Source: Sialis fuliginosa (taxonomy: Eukaryota > Arthropoda > Insecta > Megaloptera > Sialidae). From it: a stretch of DNA of 64,000 nt. Below the pieces are notes generated by a model, which did no database searches, was not told the origin of the DNA, and saw only the letters and a program-made list of their open reading frames with translations. Both the position numbers and the translations under genes were made by a program. The stretch covers positions 25,730,001 to 25,794,000 of the forward strand of contig OY540810.1 of the NCBI GenBank assembly GCA_961205875.1, in the 5' to 3' direction. This document shows, one piece after another, positions 25,195 through 36,972 of this stretch; position 1 is the first letter of the stretch, and each line of letters begins with the position of its first letter.

Positions 25195-25905
25195 TCCAGC
25201 GCGTTGGACCCGGTATTTCCCTGGTTAATATCCATAAAATTATAGCGACCTAAAATATTCATCATGCCTACAACACACGGTGCAATTGTTTTTTTTCCGA
25301 ATTCATGAAATTTACACAAAATATCCACAAACTATACACCTAAACCTAACCTATCCATTGGTGAAAACTTGAATAAAATCCGTTCAGTAGTTACTGAGAA
25401 AATCATGTAAAACTATAGGAAACACCAGCTTCCGTCTTAAAATTTTTATGAAAATTTTACCTTCCTTGGATGAGGTATGTTTCTTTCTATTTCAATTTTC
25501 AATCAATATACCTAGCGTTGCCTAGGTATTTAAAAATATTTAATTGTTATCATATGTCAAAAATTATCCAATTGTTCGACAAAATATTTGAAAGAGACGC
25601 GATCATAGTGACTTAAATTAGTAAAATATTGAAGAAACTGTAAATTATAGAATTCTGTATTCCATGGCTACTATGTTTTTATATAAATGACACAGTTGTA
25701 TACTGTGGCATCATGGAAAAAACACGACTTGATAAAGATTTTTTTAGTCTTTTTATGTTAAATCTTAGGTTTTCATAAAATTTTAATAGCCACGAAAATG
25801 CCCAGAAAAATTATCTAACTATTGGTGAAAACCACAATCGGTTCAGTGATTCCCGAGTCTATAAGCCTCATATAAACGAACATTCATTTTTATATATAGA
25901 GATTT
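25195..25905 (+). repeat. Dispersed repeat R3, direct copy 1
   Basis: It begins GCGCGTTGGACCCGGTATTT and ends GAACATTCATTTTTATAT followed by ATAGAGAT. It is collinear with the second copy 1.3 kb downstream and inverted relative to 3255-3735. Landmarks include ATCCGTTCAGTAGTTACT and AATCTTAGGTTTTCATAAAA. It is non-coding. Confidence 0.75.
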
Positions 25906-26504
25906 CTTTAAAATCGAGACTAAATAAAATTGGATATCGCCTCGACAAAATTTTATACGGATTCGTTTCGTTATAAATCAAGTGGTCTCGATGTTGATAT
26001 CACAAATGTATTGATTGTCCAACAATACATATATGTACCTACATAAATTGAATAGGTATAGATATTAGATATGTATTACCAATAATTATTTCTATTTCTC
26101 TCCACACATGAGCCGCTCTAGCTAAGAGCAGAACGAAGCAGGAATTTAGAAAATATTTGTTTAAGAATGTTTGAAATGCTGTAATGGAATATACATCATT
26201 ATTTTATGTATTTTTCTTGTATATTGAAATGTTGCCATCAAAACAAGCTGTAATTTACGATAAATATCTTAATTATTTTCATAGACTATGCTTTTATCCT
26301 GTAATTGTGTTTATTTAATTTAAATAATATAAGACTTTGTATTAATTAATTGATATTTAAAAATTTAAGGCGTGTATTGTTTTTATAATTTTAAAAGTTG
26401 TTTGATGTAAAACTCGATTGTAGATTTCTTTTCTAGGACTTATTTCGTTATAAATTTTGATCTGTATCAAAAATGATTGTAATGTAGTATATAATATAAC
26501 TAGC

Positions 26505-27245
26505 GCATTGGACCCTGTGTTACCCGGGTTAAAATCCACAAAATTAAAGTGACCTAAAATATTTAACATGCCTACCCAACGTGCCTACCCACATAAAGTA
26601 CCTACCAAACATGCCCACAACACACGGTTCACCACAAACTGTTTTTTTCCGATTTTTGAAATTTACACAAAATATCCACAAATTATATAACTAAACCTAA
26701 CCTATTCAATAGTGAAAAATGGAATAAAATCCGTTCAGTAGTTACTATGAAAAATGTGTAAAAGTTCTATTTTCAAATCCCCGGCAGGTCTTGTTGTAGA
26801 ATTTGTAAGAAAATAAAAAAAATAAAAATAAATAGGTTAGCAACAATTATAATCAATTATTGAAGTCAAATGTCTCTTTATAGGTATTTCAATTTTCAAT
26901 CAATATAAGTATAAAAAAATATTTTGTTGTTAACATATTTTATGTCAAAAATCATCCAATCGTTCGATAAAATATTTTAAAGAGACGTGATCATAGTAAC
27001 CTAAATATAATATCATATACCTAAATGACAGTTGTATGCTCTGACATCATGGAAACAAAACACAACTTGATAAAGATTTTTTTTTCTCTTGATGTTAAAT
27101 CTTAGGTTTTCATAAAATATTAATAGCCATCATACTGTACAGAAAAATTATTTAATTATTGGTGAAAACTACATTAAAATCGGTTCAGTAATTTTCGAGT
27201 CTATAAACCTCATACAAACGAACATTCATTTTTATATATAGAGAT
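26505..27245 (+). repeat. Dispersed repeat R3, direct copy 2
   Basis: It begins GCGCATTGGACCCTGTGTTA and ends with the same TTTTTATATATAGAGAT as copy 1. The two copies share order and length but are diverged, so they are independent insertions and not a recent duplication. Between the copies (25906-26504) no gene is seen. Confidence 0.75.
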
Positions 27246-27554
27246 AAAGTTTATAAGTAGCTAATATCAAAGATTTTCCTCATATACTACATACATTAGC
27301 ATAGTTATGTGATTTTTAACAGTTTTATGGAGAATTCTTAACACTTTCAGTTTAGTTGTATGAATAAGTTTTTATCCACAACTGAAAATCTATTTTATCG
27401 GTTTATTGTATAAAAATCGTAACTAAGATTATAATTTTATGTTTAAACATACTCCATTACAAGAATAATTAAGTCCAGTGCCGTAACTAAATTTTTCACC
27501 GTTTTATACATAAACAAAAACTTTTTGTAAATATAATCCACTCAATCCTTAGTG

Positions 27555-27962
27555 CAGCGTTTCTCAACCTTTTAGTATTTACGACCCAATTTTCAATCAC
27601 AATTCTCATCCCCCCCCCCTCATACAATAATTTTATTAAAATTTCTTTCGAAAAACTTTGCTCTGAAAGACAGGCCCAAGGGAGTCACTAATAATTATTA
27701 TTCTTGTTTTTAATTTACTAATGATAAGTTAATATATTAAATACATTGTGTAGTACTGATACAATCCTATTTATAAGTGTATTATATCAGTGTAAATATA
27801 AACTTGTATTTTATTTTTTATTATGTCAGAATGTATTTTATTGCTTTTCTTTCAGTAAATTAAATGATTTTTTTAATAATATTTTTTTCGATATGTTTAC
27901 GCCTCCCATTTAGATTTATCACGCCCCCTATGGGGGCGCGCCCCACAATTTGAGTATCGCTG
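27555..27962. mobile_element. hAT-like MITE with perfect 8-bp duplication
   Basis: The left end CAGCGTTTCTCAACC and right end GAGTATCGCTG are inverted. The octamer CCTTAGTG occurs exactly at both borders (27547-27554 and 27963-27970). The 8-bp target duplication and CAG...CTG termini are diagnostic of hAT elements. Internal sequence is non-coding with C-rich and G-rich runs near the two ends. Confidence 0.9.
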
Positions 27963-28080
27963 CCTTAGTGCATAAAATATACCGCGAAATTATTGCTTCG
28001 TAAATTTTATGATATGTATGTAATTTATTTGCTTCTTTAACTGACAAATCAACTTGAAAGGAGCGAAAATAAGACATAAT

Positions 28081-28325
28081 ATACAGGATGAGCCATATCA
28101 GGTGGAACAAACTTGAACAGTTGATCGAGAAAAATATTTCAAGAAAAAAAGTTCATATAAATATGTGTCCGGATATTCTTCATGAGGAAGCTAGAATTCG
28201 TCCCAAATATTTAGCCTAAAATTAGTTTTTATTTAATACATTGAGAATCCATTGTGATACAGTTATGAAATTTTATAATCGGTTTAGTTTTTAACACGTA
28301 TTAATACTAAACCGATTATAACATT
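28081..28325 (+). repeat. Single arm related to the BBS9-intron foldback
   Basis: Starting ATACAGGATGAGCCA, this shares CAAACTTGAACAG, AGAAAAATATTTCAAG, ATGTGTCCGGA and AAATTAGTTTTTATTTAATA with the left arm of 52993-54168. It ends in its own hairpin (ATAATCGGTTTAGT / ACTAAACCGATTAT). Just after it, 28325-28415 holds a fragment of repeat R4 in inverted orientation. Confidence 0.65.
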
Positions 28326-29157
28326 TGTGTTTGTCTTGTCCTGAAACGGAAAATCGGGTGAAAATTTTGAAATCGGAGAATAATTTCTGCTTAAAAAACA
28401 ATCGCAAAGCTTCTCGTATCTTCGATAGTAAAACAACTCATAACAAAGATACAACGCATTTTATTCATTATTGAATAAAAATCACAATTGCCATGAAAAA
28501 CTAAAATATGTTTGTTAGTCGAGGTGTCAGCCAAAATCACTCGAGTGCAAATTAAATTCAAGTCAAGTAAGCTTTGGAAAAAAGAATGGTTGATGTTTGA
28601 AATTTATATATTTATTAAAATTCGTTGCTTATTTAGTTAATGTATAACAGCAATACCGGCTTTAGAGAGAAAGGCTGGGCAACCGCTCGGGGTGTCAGTT
28701 CAGAAGGGGCGGCGGACGCCACATGTAGAAAAACTTATTGTTAGCTTATCTTCAGTCACTTTTGTTTCATTATGTGAACTCTTTTGGTTTTGTCTTATTT
28801 ATTAAGTTTAAAACGATAACGATTTAAAAGATACTTCATTTATACCATATATACTTATATATATATAATTTCGCACCCTGATTACTGCCCTGCTAAACAC
28901 AAATGTGGTATCTGGCAATTTTGTCAAAATTAAGTTTACAAAATATAATATAAAATATCTTCCTGCGTCTTACCTCTTTTGATTACAAAAAACTTACATT
29001 TTACATTTTGGCTGAATTCTAGAATATATTGTTGTATCTGCAGTTTACTAACAATAAGAATTGTTTTACATCTACTGTAAATACAATTTTTAATAATCTA
29101 TTGATAATAATGTGACATAAATTGGTTCATGTTTTTAATTTTAAAAATTAATATAAA

Positions 29158-29583
29158 CAGTACCGGTCTTAGCAAATCTGGCGCCCTAGGCGAGATTTAT
29201 TTTTCCGCCCTTTCTCCCCCTAAAAAAATGTTAAAAAATCACCGAAATTGATAAATTAACAAATTAGTTGAATAATTCATATCTCAGCTTGGAGCGATCC
29301 TACAGACTCAAACTTTTTTTTTTAAATATAGCTTACATCATTAACTTTAAGACTATCAAATGCCCTAAGACCGTCGAGACCTCATAATAATGAACAAATT
29401 AAAATTGTTTATATTTAGCTATATTTTTTGCTTAATCGGGTTTAACTGATCGACAAAAAATTTAAAGATAAAAAAAAATTTTACTCAAAATTTACAGCCT
29501 GTTCACTGATTTGAACCAAAAAAGTGACTTATGCTCCATTGTGCGCCGCCCCACCTGGGTTGGCGCCCCGGGCGGTTGCCCTG
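29158..29583. mobile_element. Probable hAT-like MITE, CAG...CTG ends
   Basis: The left end CAGTACCGGTCTTAGC and the right end GGCGGTTGCCCTG enclose GC-rich subterminal sequence (GGCGCCCTAGGCG / GGCGCCCCGGGCGG). No target duplication was found. A related, less complete sequence lies at about 28650-28895 and another start at 63813. Sequence from 29584 to 30423 has no recognised gene; a GC-richer open patch at 29966-30151 lacks any recognisable domain. Confidence 0.5.
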
Positions 29584-30423
29584 GTTATTTAACGCAGTTT
29601 TACTTAATTTTTAGAATATTTAATGTAGATACAATAAAAAAACAAAACCAAACAAGTAAACTTTACTAATTGTAAACCATTTTCGCGTACTTAACTAAAA
29701 TTTACTAAGCATAATTATGGTATCTGCGTCTAAGTAAAGAGTAGTTACAGTAAAGTAGCATAGTAATAGACTTTTCTCTACTTTCATCTAAATGCAGATA
29801 TCATATTTGTGCTTAGCAGGGCAGATTAGTATTGCATATATTAACTATTATAAACTTTATTAGTTACGGCACAGTTGCTACTGTGGCTATTTATTTCTTT
29901 TTTGTCAAATAAGACTAAAAGATAATATCATAGATTTGTCTTTCTAAGGCGACACCGGAGCCAATATGACGTGTGACCATTGTATTGCCAGTTTCATCCA
30001 TATACAGATAAATGAATCACTGTGGTCCACCAGACTGCGCCCACTTCGCGCAACTAGCCCCCGTGCACAGCCGTCACTTGTTATATTTATTGTTAAGACA
30101 TATGGACCGCAGCCACTGACGGATATAATATACTTAAACCCTACGCGATAATGTTTGTTTTTTACGTGTTGACATAGCGTAAGTTTTCAATGATTAACTA
30201 CTGCTTGAATTCTAACTATAGTGTTGGTAATTGCACAATGTGTATATTGTGTTTGTTTATTGTATATTTTTGATTCTTATAAACGAATAATCTATATAAA
30301 ACAGTGAATTTTAAGCTGATTAACCACAGTTAGATCAGGTTAGGTCTATTTTATGGACTTTTCAGGAAGCAATTTTAAACTTAAGCAGCATACCACACAC
30401 GGAGAAAAATATTTCATAACTAT

Positions 30424-30955
30424 GAGTACGTTTACACAGCGCTTTTATTCCGTTTTAACTATAACCGATGTAATAAAACCGGATGTAAAAGTCCGTGTAA
30501 ACTAATCGGGTTTAGTTATGCTATTCCTCTTGGTCTACGGGAATAGTATAAGTAAACCGGGATAGAGCAGGAATAAAAATGCGTGTAAACTGCATGGACA
30601 TAGTTATACCTATTTAGCCAACCTCAAAAAATATAAGTATCTACGGAGTGTAGGGATTTCATCGTAATGCACTTCGCATTAACATTTGAAAAAGCGTCGT
30701 CAGTTAAAATATGGTTAAAACACCTGAGACGAAGAGATGGAAAACAAAAGAAACGTGATTCGTGGGACATAAAAGAGACGAATTATTTTTGAGATTTCTT
30801 GTTGGTACACCATCGATCTTTTAGCGTATTTCAAATCGGAATTATAATTCCTGCTGACTTCACTTATTCTCGTATGTGTAAACAGCATCACTTGAAACTG
30901 TTTAACTACATCGGTTATAATAAAAAGAGAATAACGGCGCTGTGTAAACGTACTC
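30424..30955. mobile_element. 532-bp MITE with GAGTACGTTTACACAGCGC ends
   Basis: The left GAGTACGTTTACACAGCGC is matched by the right complement GGCGC.GTGTAAACGTACTC, with further inverted pairing (ATAACCGATGTA / TACATCGGTTAT). TAT flanks both sides (30421-30423, 30956-30958). Internal sequence contains additional copies of the GTGTAAAC motif (around 30500 and 30585). Non-autonomous. Confidence 0.8.
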
Positions 30956-31226
30956 TATCACTCAATTTTTAACGAAATATTACTATTTGATTCAGTATTC
31001 TTAAAACGGTAGACAATTTTTAAATTATTCCATAATACAGATTGTAAAGGATCTGGTGAAATTTTACTATACTGCATCGTGAAAATTAAACGTTGTATAA
31101 TGGACAGTATGGACAATGGACACATGTCTGTCTCACACACACATATACACATACACACCACACTCTCTCTCCTCACTGCTTTCTATATATATATATGTAG
31201 TTGCACTGCATCTGTAAATAAATACA

Positions 31227-32545
31227 TGAGGCGTTTATTTTGAAAGTGGCCTAAGTCCATTTTCCACTTTTTTTTAGTTAACTGTATTAACGTGTAGAAT
31301 TAAAAGTAATCTATCATAAAAAACAATTTTTTATTAAATATATTTAAAGGAAAAAAAATTTTTTAACACGTTAATTTTCACACTTAATTTAAAGTAAAAA
31401 ACTTTATTTTGAAAGTGGCCTAAGTCCACTTTAGTATTGATAATGTTGTTAATTTATTACAATGGCTGGAAAACTAAACCTTTTTACGGAAAATGTTGGG
31501 TACAAAAGTTTTAGGATTTAGCTGGGCAAACCTAATGAAGGTAATAATTTTGACCTTGAGTGGAGGTTTTATGGTCATTTTGGGGTCAACCAATTTTTTT
31601 TAAATGGAAACTTAGTTATTTTTTTGCATATTTGTATTTTGCAGAAAATTAGATATAATTTTTGTCTGAAAATTTTTTTAAAAAACTTTAATTTTAACGT
31701 AATTTTTTTTTTTTTTTACATCAAAAAATTTTTTTTGTAACCAAAATTTTTGAAATTATTATCTTAGATGTTTGAGAAAAAATGCAGCTTAAAAAAATAA
31801 TTTTTTTTTTTCATAATTTTTTAAATCAAAAAATAATTTTTTTAATGTAACAAAATAAAAAAAAATGTTAAAATTAAAATTTTTATAAATTTCTTCAGAC
31901 AAAAAATGTTTCTTTTTTTCTGCAAATACGAATTTAAAAATAAATAAATAGTTTTCGTTTGAAAAAAATTTGCTGACCTCAAAATGACCTTCAAACCTCC
32001 ACTCAAGGTCAAAATTGTTACCTCCATTGATTTTGTCCCTTTAATTCCTGAAACTTTTGTACCAAATATTTTCCCTAAAAATCCATAGTTTTCCCTATAC
32101 ACTTAAAGTAATCTCATAGTTTTCCATATATTAATAATCTCAAGATTAAAAAATCATTCTGTATACATACTTAGATTTCCTGAATTGTATACATTTTTTA
32201 AGAGTTATAAAGAAATAATATAAATTAAAGTGAGTGTTTTTTTTTTCAATTTGAAGCATTTTATGTTACAACAAATGGAATTGAGTTCTTTTCAATTTAT
32301 AACAAATGTAATTGTTTATTTTGAAAGTGGCCTAAGTCCATTTGTGGTAAAAAAACACATATTATTCATTTAATATTTGGGGTTATTTAATAGTAATTGT
32401 AAATTTAACTCTCTTTAGAAACACTTAATCAATGTGGCACATTGATATCTTACACGTATATTTTTAATTTTATTGAAACGCAAACCCTTAAATATCTCAG
32501 TTTAAACATAAGTGGACTTGGGCCACTTTCAAAATAAACGCCTCA
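31227..32545. mobile_element. 1.3-kb element with repeated GTGGCCTAAGTCCA motif
   Basis: The ends are inverted: TGAGGCGTTTATTTTGAAAG then TGGCCTAAGTCCA on the left, and the complement GGGCCACTTTCAAAATAAAC then GCCTCA on the right. The motif TTGAAAGTGGCCTAAGTCCA recurs as direct copies near 31405 and 32318. The centre is a large palindrome: about 31463-31720 is mirrored at about 31855-32098, sharing TTTTGACCTTGAGTGGAGG. No intact frame. It reads as a composite or nested non-autonomous transposon. Confidence 0.7.
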
Positions 32546-32821
32546 CATATATTATACTTTAACATAAATTTTAAATGTATTGTAATTTACCGTTTGTTTG
32601 GTTCTTCTAATATCCTCTACTATGAGGTATGAACATTTTTTCAATGTAATGACAAATACATTAAGTACGATTGAAAGATGTTCCTACTTCACTAATCATG
32701 AAGTACTCCGGCACCAAAATTAATAAATCGATAAAAAGTAACAAAAATGTTAAGGCAGGTAAAATAAAGTTAACATACATACATACATGATTTCCCTTTT
32801 CGATGTTTTTTTGTTTCTCCT

Positions 32822-33048
32822 TGCATCGTTCAACAGCATAACAATATTCCTAGCGCCACCAAGCGGAAAAAATAAATTGTTTTGGGTTTCTGTCAAACGT
32901 ATAAAATTTGTATAGAGATTTCAATTCGCGATCAGTGGCAGTGTTATTTTTTGAAAATTTTTGTTGTAAAAGCAGGTTAGGTTAGGTTAAGTACTGTGCC
33001 GTAGATGTGCACTAAAAAAAATCATGTGTGTATGTTGCCGTTTACGTA
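32822..33048 (-). repeat. Dispersed repeat R1, copy 2
   Basis: This is the reverse complement of 440-650, including three GGTTA units at 32975-32989. Both copies share CGCGAATTGAAA and the GGCGCTAGGAATATTG-type block. Confidence 0.75.
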
Positions 33049-33105
33049 GGTATGTTTATTTGCGAGATTTCGTGCAGGGAAAAAGGCACGCACGTACGTA
33101 CATAC

Positions 33106-33132
33106 ACTCACACACACACACACACACACACA
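33106..33132. repeat. (CA)n microsatellite
   Basis: An uninterrupted CA dinucleotide run of roughly 13 units, followed by TATACATACAT. It is flanked by other short ACGTAC/ACATAC repetitive text. Confidence 0.85.
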
Positions 33133-33779
33133 TATACATACATCTTTCTGAAAATAGTATAAATATACTATAGTGACCTTTAAACATAAAAATATGTTGA
33201 CATTTCTTATTTAGGCTTTGGGAAGATAATAAATAATCACCTTGAGAACAGCGATTACCAAACATATTACACAAATTAATTTGCTCCCCTCGAGTAAAAC
33301 TGAATTTCACCATTGATCAAAATTCGTCCCTGATAAATATATGCCTGCACAAGTTCGATCCTGCCCGCAGCTCTAGGAGTTTACTGATATTTAATTACAA
33401 ACATAGATTTATACATTTATATGTAGTATACATAAGTAAGTACTTTTTTACAATGGTAATAAACAAACTAAATTGACATTATGTATAGATTTTATGATTT
33501 TATAAAATGCCTGTAAGATATATACATACATGCATACAAATGTACACATTTATATTAGCACGACAGCATAACAATATTTATTGTAGAAATATTCCAGGGG
33601 TGACCAACTGGTCGACCTTTAGGAGCCTTAACACTTCTGGTTATATGTTTTGGAAAGAGCAATATTTGTATAATGTATACATACCTACATATATGTATGT
33701 ATAATAGAAATATACACGTAACTATATTATCACTGGATCTCTAAAAGCTATGGTACTGGCACCAGTTATGCCGCTATAA

Positions 33780-33815
33780 CACAAAAACAGTAAACATTGC
33801 TTTACTGTTTTTGTG
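33780..33815. repeat. Perfect 15-bp hairpin
   Basis: CACAAAAACAGTAAA and its exact complement are separated by a 6-nt loop. It lies within a possible larger element, since GGTACTGGCACCAGT near 33751 and ACTGGTACCAGTACC near 34180 are an inverted pair. No gene was recognised in 33133-34465. Confidence 0.75.
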
Positions 33816-34465
33816 ATTGACGGGCTAATAAAACAAGTAACTCTTTATTTAATTTATTTAATTACCAAAGTCCGCAAATACATGTAGTTTGTTTTTTAAA
33901 TTATAGCCTTTTATTTTGTTTATGTTTTTTCTCCAGTAATGGATAAAGTAAAACCAGTAATGAGCACGCAATGATGGACACAATATAAAGCAGTTTCTAT
34001 GATAATATAATAATTAATAAATAAATTATACTAATAATTAGTTTCAATGCCCACCATTTTGACACCTATTGACCGATTGTCATCAAATTACGCTGTAAGA
34101 CAGTTAAATGTATATATAGATTAATATTCAGAAATGGTAGTAATTTAAAAATAGCCATTACTGGGGTCATATCTAAGACTGGTACCAGTACCTTATTTGA
34201 TTTTTAGGACATGCTTTATAGCTGTATAATGACTAATAGGTTCCCGTGGCTTTACACGCATTTTATATAAAAATCGTATGCACCGACTTAAATATTAAAG
34301 TAAGATTTGTGATTTCGCGGACTTTCATATAAACCTAATTGAACTGTATAAATTTTATAAACAAAATGTATTGTTTATAGTTTAGGGTAGTGTACGGATT
34401 AAATTGTCCGCGCGGTCATTTTCTTACTTGCTCAGCTTTTTTTTAAATCTTAGCACGATAATAGG

Positions 34466-34840
34466 CAGTGGCGTAGGAACGGGGGGGGGTTTTGGGGTCG
34501 AAACCCCCCCCGAAATTTGAAAATATATGAAATTAGTATAACAATTTGGAATATTTGTGATAATAACCCCCACCCGAAATTTTCAAATAAAATAAATATA
34601 AAAATTTTGAACCAATTTTTTTTTTTTGATCATATAAGTCATTGTATTTAATTAAATAACTAAAAAAAAGGTCTTCATAAATATTATAATTTTCAATTGT
34701 GTGACCTTTTTTTTTTTTTTTAGTCAATAAAAGTCATAATCAACTAAAATTTTTGCTTTTTCAATCAAAAATATTTCGCATATTTTTTGGAATATCAAAA
34801 CCCCCCCGAAAATTTTTCTTACTACGCCACTTATAAACCT
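34466..34840. mobile_element. hAT-like MITE (CAGTGGCGTAG), 8-bp duplication
   Basis: The left end is CAGTGGCGTAGGAACGGGGG and the right end includes ACTACGCCACTT. The octamer ATAATAGG occurs at 34458-34465 and again at 34841-34848. About 9 extra bases lie between the recognisable inverted end and the right duplication. Poly-G, poly-C and A/T-rich internal sequence accounts for the open frames here. Confidence 0.75.
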
Positions 34841-34931
34841 ATAATAGGTATGTGTATCACTTCTGAGATTTCAAGGAATTAGTGTAGTCAAAGCGTCGTA
34901 AATAATAAGGCAACCATATTTTTGGGTTGCA

Positions 34932-35092
34932 GAACGATGTTGTTTTTCCGCCATCTTGAAAAAAGGGTGCAATTAGTTTTTGTTTTTTTTTATCTCCGTA
35001 ACCGTCAGCTTCAAAAAAATTTTGTATAAAGCATTTTTGTAAGTAATCGAATTATCTGCTTTATACAAAATGGCGGAAAAACAACATCGTTC
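34932..35092. mobile_element. 161-bp MITE with 23-bp inverted ends
   Basis: GAACGATGTTGTTTTTCCGC at the left is repeated in inverted orientation at the right, ending AACATCGTTC. The arms stay near-perfect for about 23 bp, and an inner inverted pair (TTTTGTATAAAGCA / TGCTTTATACAAAA) follows. Target duplication not resolved. Confidence 0.75.
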
Positions 35093-35096
35093 CAAA

Positions 35097-35131
35097 TCCC
35101 GGAAAGTGAGTTTTAGACTCACTTTCCGGGA
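35097..35131. repeat. Perfect 15-bp stem, 5-nt loop
   Basis: TCCCGGAAAGTGAGT, loop TTTAG, then the exact complement. It sits exactly at the junction between the MITE ending at 35092 and the truncated MITE starting at 35132. It is absent from other copies of either family. Confidence 0.85.
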
Positions 35132-35383
35132 GTTTGTTCGATATTTTAAACCAGTGGTAATAAATATATAATAATGTAAATGCTACGTATTTTATGAGGT
35201 ACACTTGGCAGCAGTTATTTTAAATCGCTGATTTCTACTTATCGTACATGCGTCAAGGTTATCATATGTACGATTAACTACATTTGTCAATGTGTTGTCA
35301 TTTATATTCAGTGCCTATCAGATAGCATTAGCTGGAAGCTAATTTGCTTTTGCATTCAAGCAAATTCTTTATAATACCGGACA
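35132..35383. mobile_element. CCGGTATTATAAAG-family MITE, left-truncated
   Basis: From CGATATTTTAAACCAGTGG to CTTTATAATACCGGACA the sequence follows the complete copy at 23755-24093. The outer left arm is missing and is replaced by the hairpin at 35097-35131. The region 35384-35931 shows nothing assignable. Confidence 0.75.
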
Positions 35384-35931
35384 ATAATTACATAAAAATA
35401 TTTAAAAAGGAAATGTTATTATTCAACTCATAAATCTATTTTGATATAATATGACGGTAGTAAAATTTTGATTACTTAAGATGACGAGCGGGGATTATTA
35501 ATGTTTCATTATATTTAAAATGAAATGTACACTTTATAAAGATGAATCAAAATTACATCCATAAATATTTTTTGATAGGTATTCATAAAAGAACAATATT
35601 TTTACGATATATTAATGTTACATCTCCATGCTATATGTCTTCATACTTACATCTGAATACTCGTTAGCATGTATAGTTTTATTTTATAGACTTGGATCAT
35701 ATTTTTAGTTCATTATTCAAAGTCTATGTACTGTATCAGTTCGTGTTTTTATATTTACTCATTCCTTTTTTCAATTTTAATAGATATTTTTTTCTTTCGA
35801 GAGCTATTATTTGTAAATCCATACATAGAGCTCACAACATTACATAAACAGTTTTTATCTACATACTAGAAAATATACTCCACAGCTAAAACATTGCCTA
35901 ACAACAACCACACACGTATGTACGTACATAT

Positions 35932-36209
35932 CAGTGACGTAACCAGATTTTTTTTCTGGGGGTGAGATTTAAAAAAAATGCTTATTGATTTAAAATTACC
36001 TTTTTCAAAAAATTATCTGTCGCAACTAAATGACTATTTTTGTTCTTCAATTCTAAATATTGTAAATATTACTAACTTGCGAAATTTTTAAATTTGCCTT
36101 TTCAATTTCTACAAAAAAATTAGGGAGTACTTATATACAAAACTTTTTATCCCTATACATTTCTATTATACTTCCCTAAACTACCCTTCCCACTCTGGTT
36201 ACGCTACTG
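35932..36209. mobile_element. hAT-like MITE with perfect 8-bp duplication
   Basis: The left end is CAGTGACGTAACCAGA and the right end TCTGGTTACGCTACTG. GTACATAT is present at both borders (35924-35931 and 36210-36217). The TIR is of the CAGTGGCGTAACTAGA type seen at 43724. The region 36218-36820 has no recognised gene. Confidence 0.9.
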
Positions 36210-36820
36210 GTACATATCATATTAAATAATATCATATGCGTCACCAGCGTTTCTAAACATAAGTGTTTTGGTGGTGTTATCTCAAAGCTTTGTTCTTCTT
36301 GTAAGTGGATTGTACAAAACACATTTATAGATCGTCATTTTAGAGTTAATGTTAATCATGGTTAGAATATGAACGATATATTTTTATGTTTGTAACGTTT
36401 TTATTAACCCTAGCTCACTAAACATTAGTCTCACAAACTACATATGTATATTATATATCTCACTTATCGTAGATCTCAATTAGTAGAATATGACCCTATT
36501 TTTTCCTAACTCAAAAATGGCGCCTGTAGAGGGCTCCAAGCAGTAATTTAGTCTTCCCCCCCTCTAGCTCTGTAACTACTGGCTCAAAAATCTGAAAAAA
36601 AATTGGTAACGATACTTTGGTGGGACTACCAACGACAAAAATTAAAGTCAACAATATCATTTTAAATTTTGAATAAATAGAATGGGGCGTCATAATTTTG
36701 CACCTGTGGCTCCAAAGAGTCCACGTAGTACGTACTTCGGAACCCTTATGACATACACCCGTGTATGTCTTGACCGAATTATTTTAATTAATGAAATATG
36801 ATTTCTGTGTATTATATTAA

Positions 36821-36972
36821 AGGCCTCTATATACCACCCAATCTGCAGGGCCAATCTGTCGTAAGGTAGAGGCGGCCCGATTTGCATACACACTACCCAA
36901 TCTTCAGTACCCCGCCTCAACCTCCCGACAAATCGGCACTGCAGATTGGGTAGTGGTAGTGTATAGAGACCT
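36821..36972. mobile_element. 152-bp MITE, TAA target duplication
   Basis: The inverted ends start AGGCCTCTATATACCACCCA on the left and finish GGGTAGTGG...TATAGAGACCT on the right, sharing the CCCAATCTGCAG block. TAA flanks both sides (36818-36820, 36973-36975). The interior is GC-richer than the surroundings. PIF/Harbinger-like. 36973-37924 is AT-rich and would contain the trehalase promoter, but no clear motif was identified. Confidence 0.8.

Noticed and set aside
31842-32102. 86-codon minus-strand frame
   Set aside because: It lies in one arm of the palindromic core of the 31227-32545 element and has a low-complexity end.
33105-33135. Short-period repeats considered as a CRISPR-like array
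   Set aside because: It is a plain CA dinucleotide microsatellite without spacers, in a eukaryotic context.
33340-33385. GTTCGATCC B-box-like sequence, possible tRNA or SINE
   Set aside because: No A-box at the expected distance and no acceptor-stem pairing.
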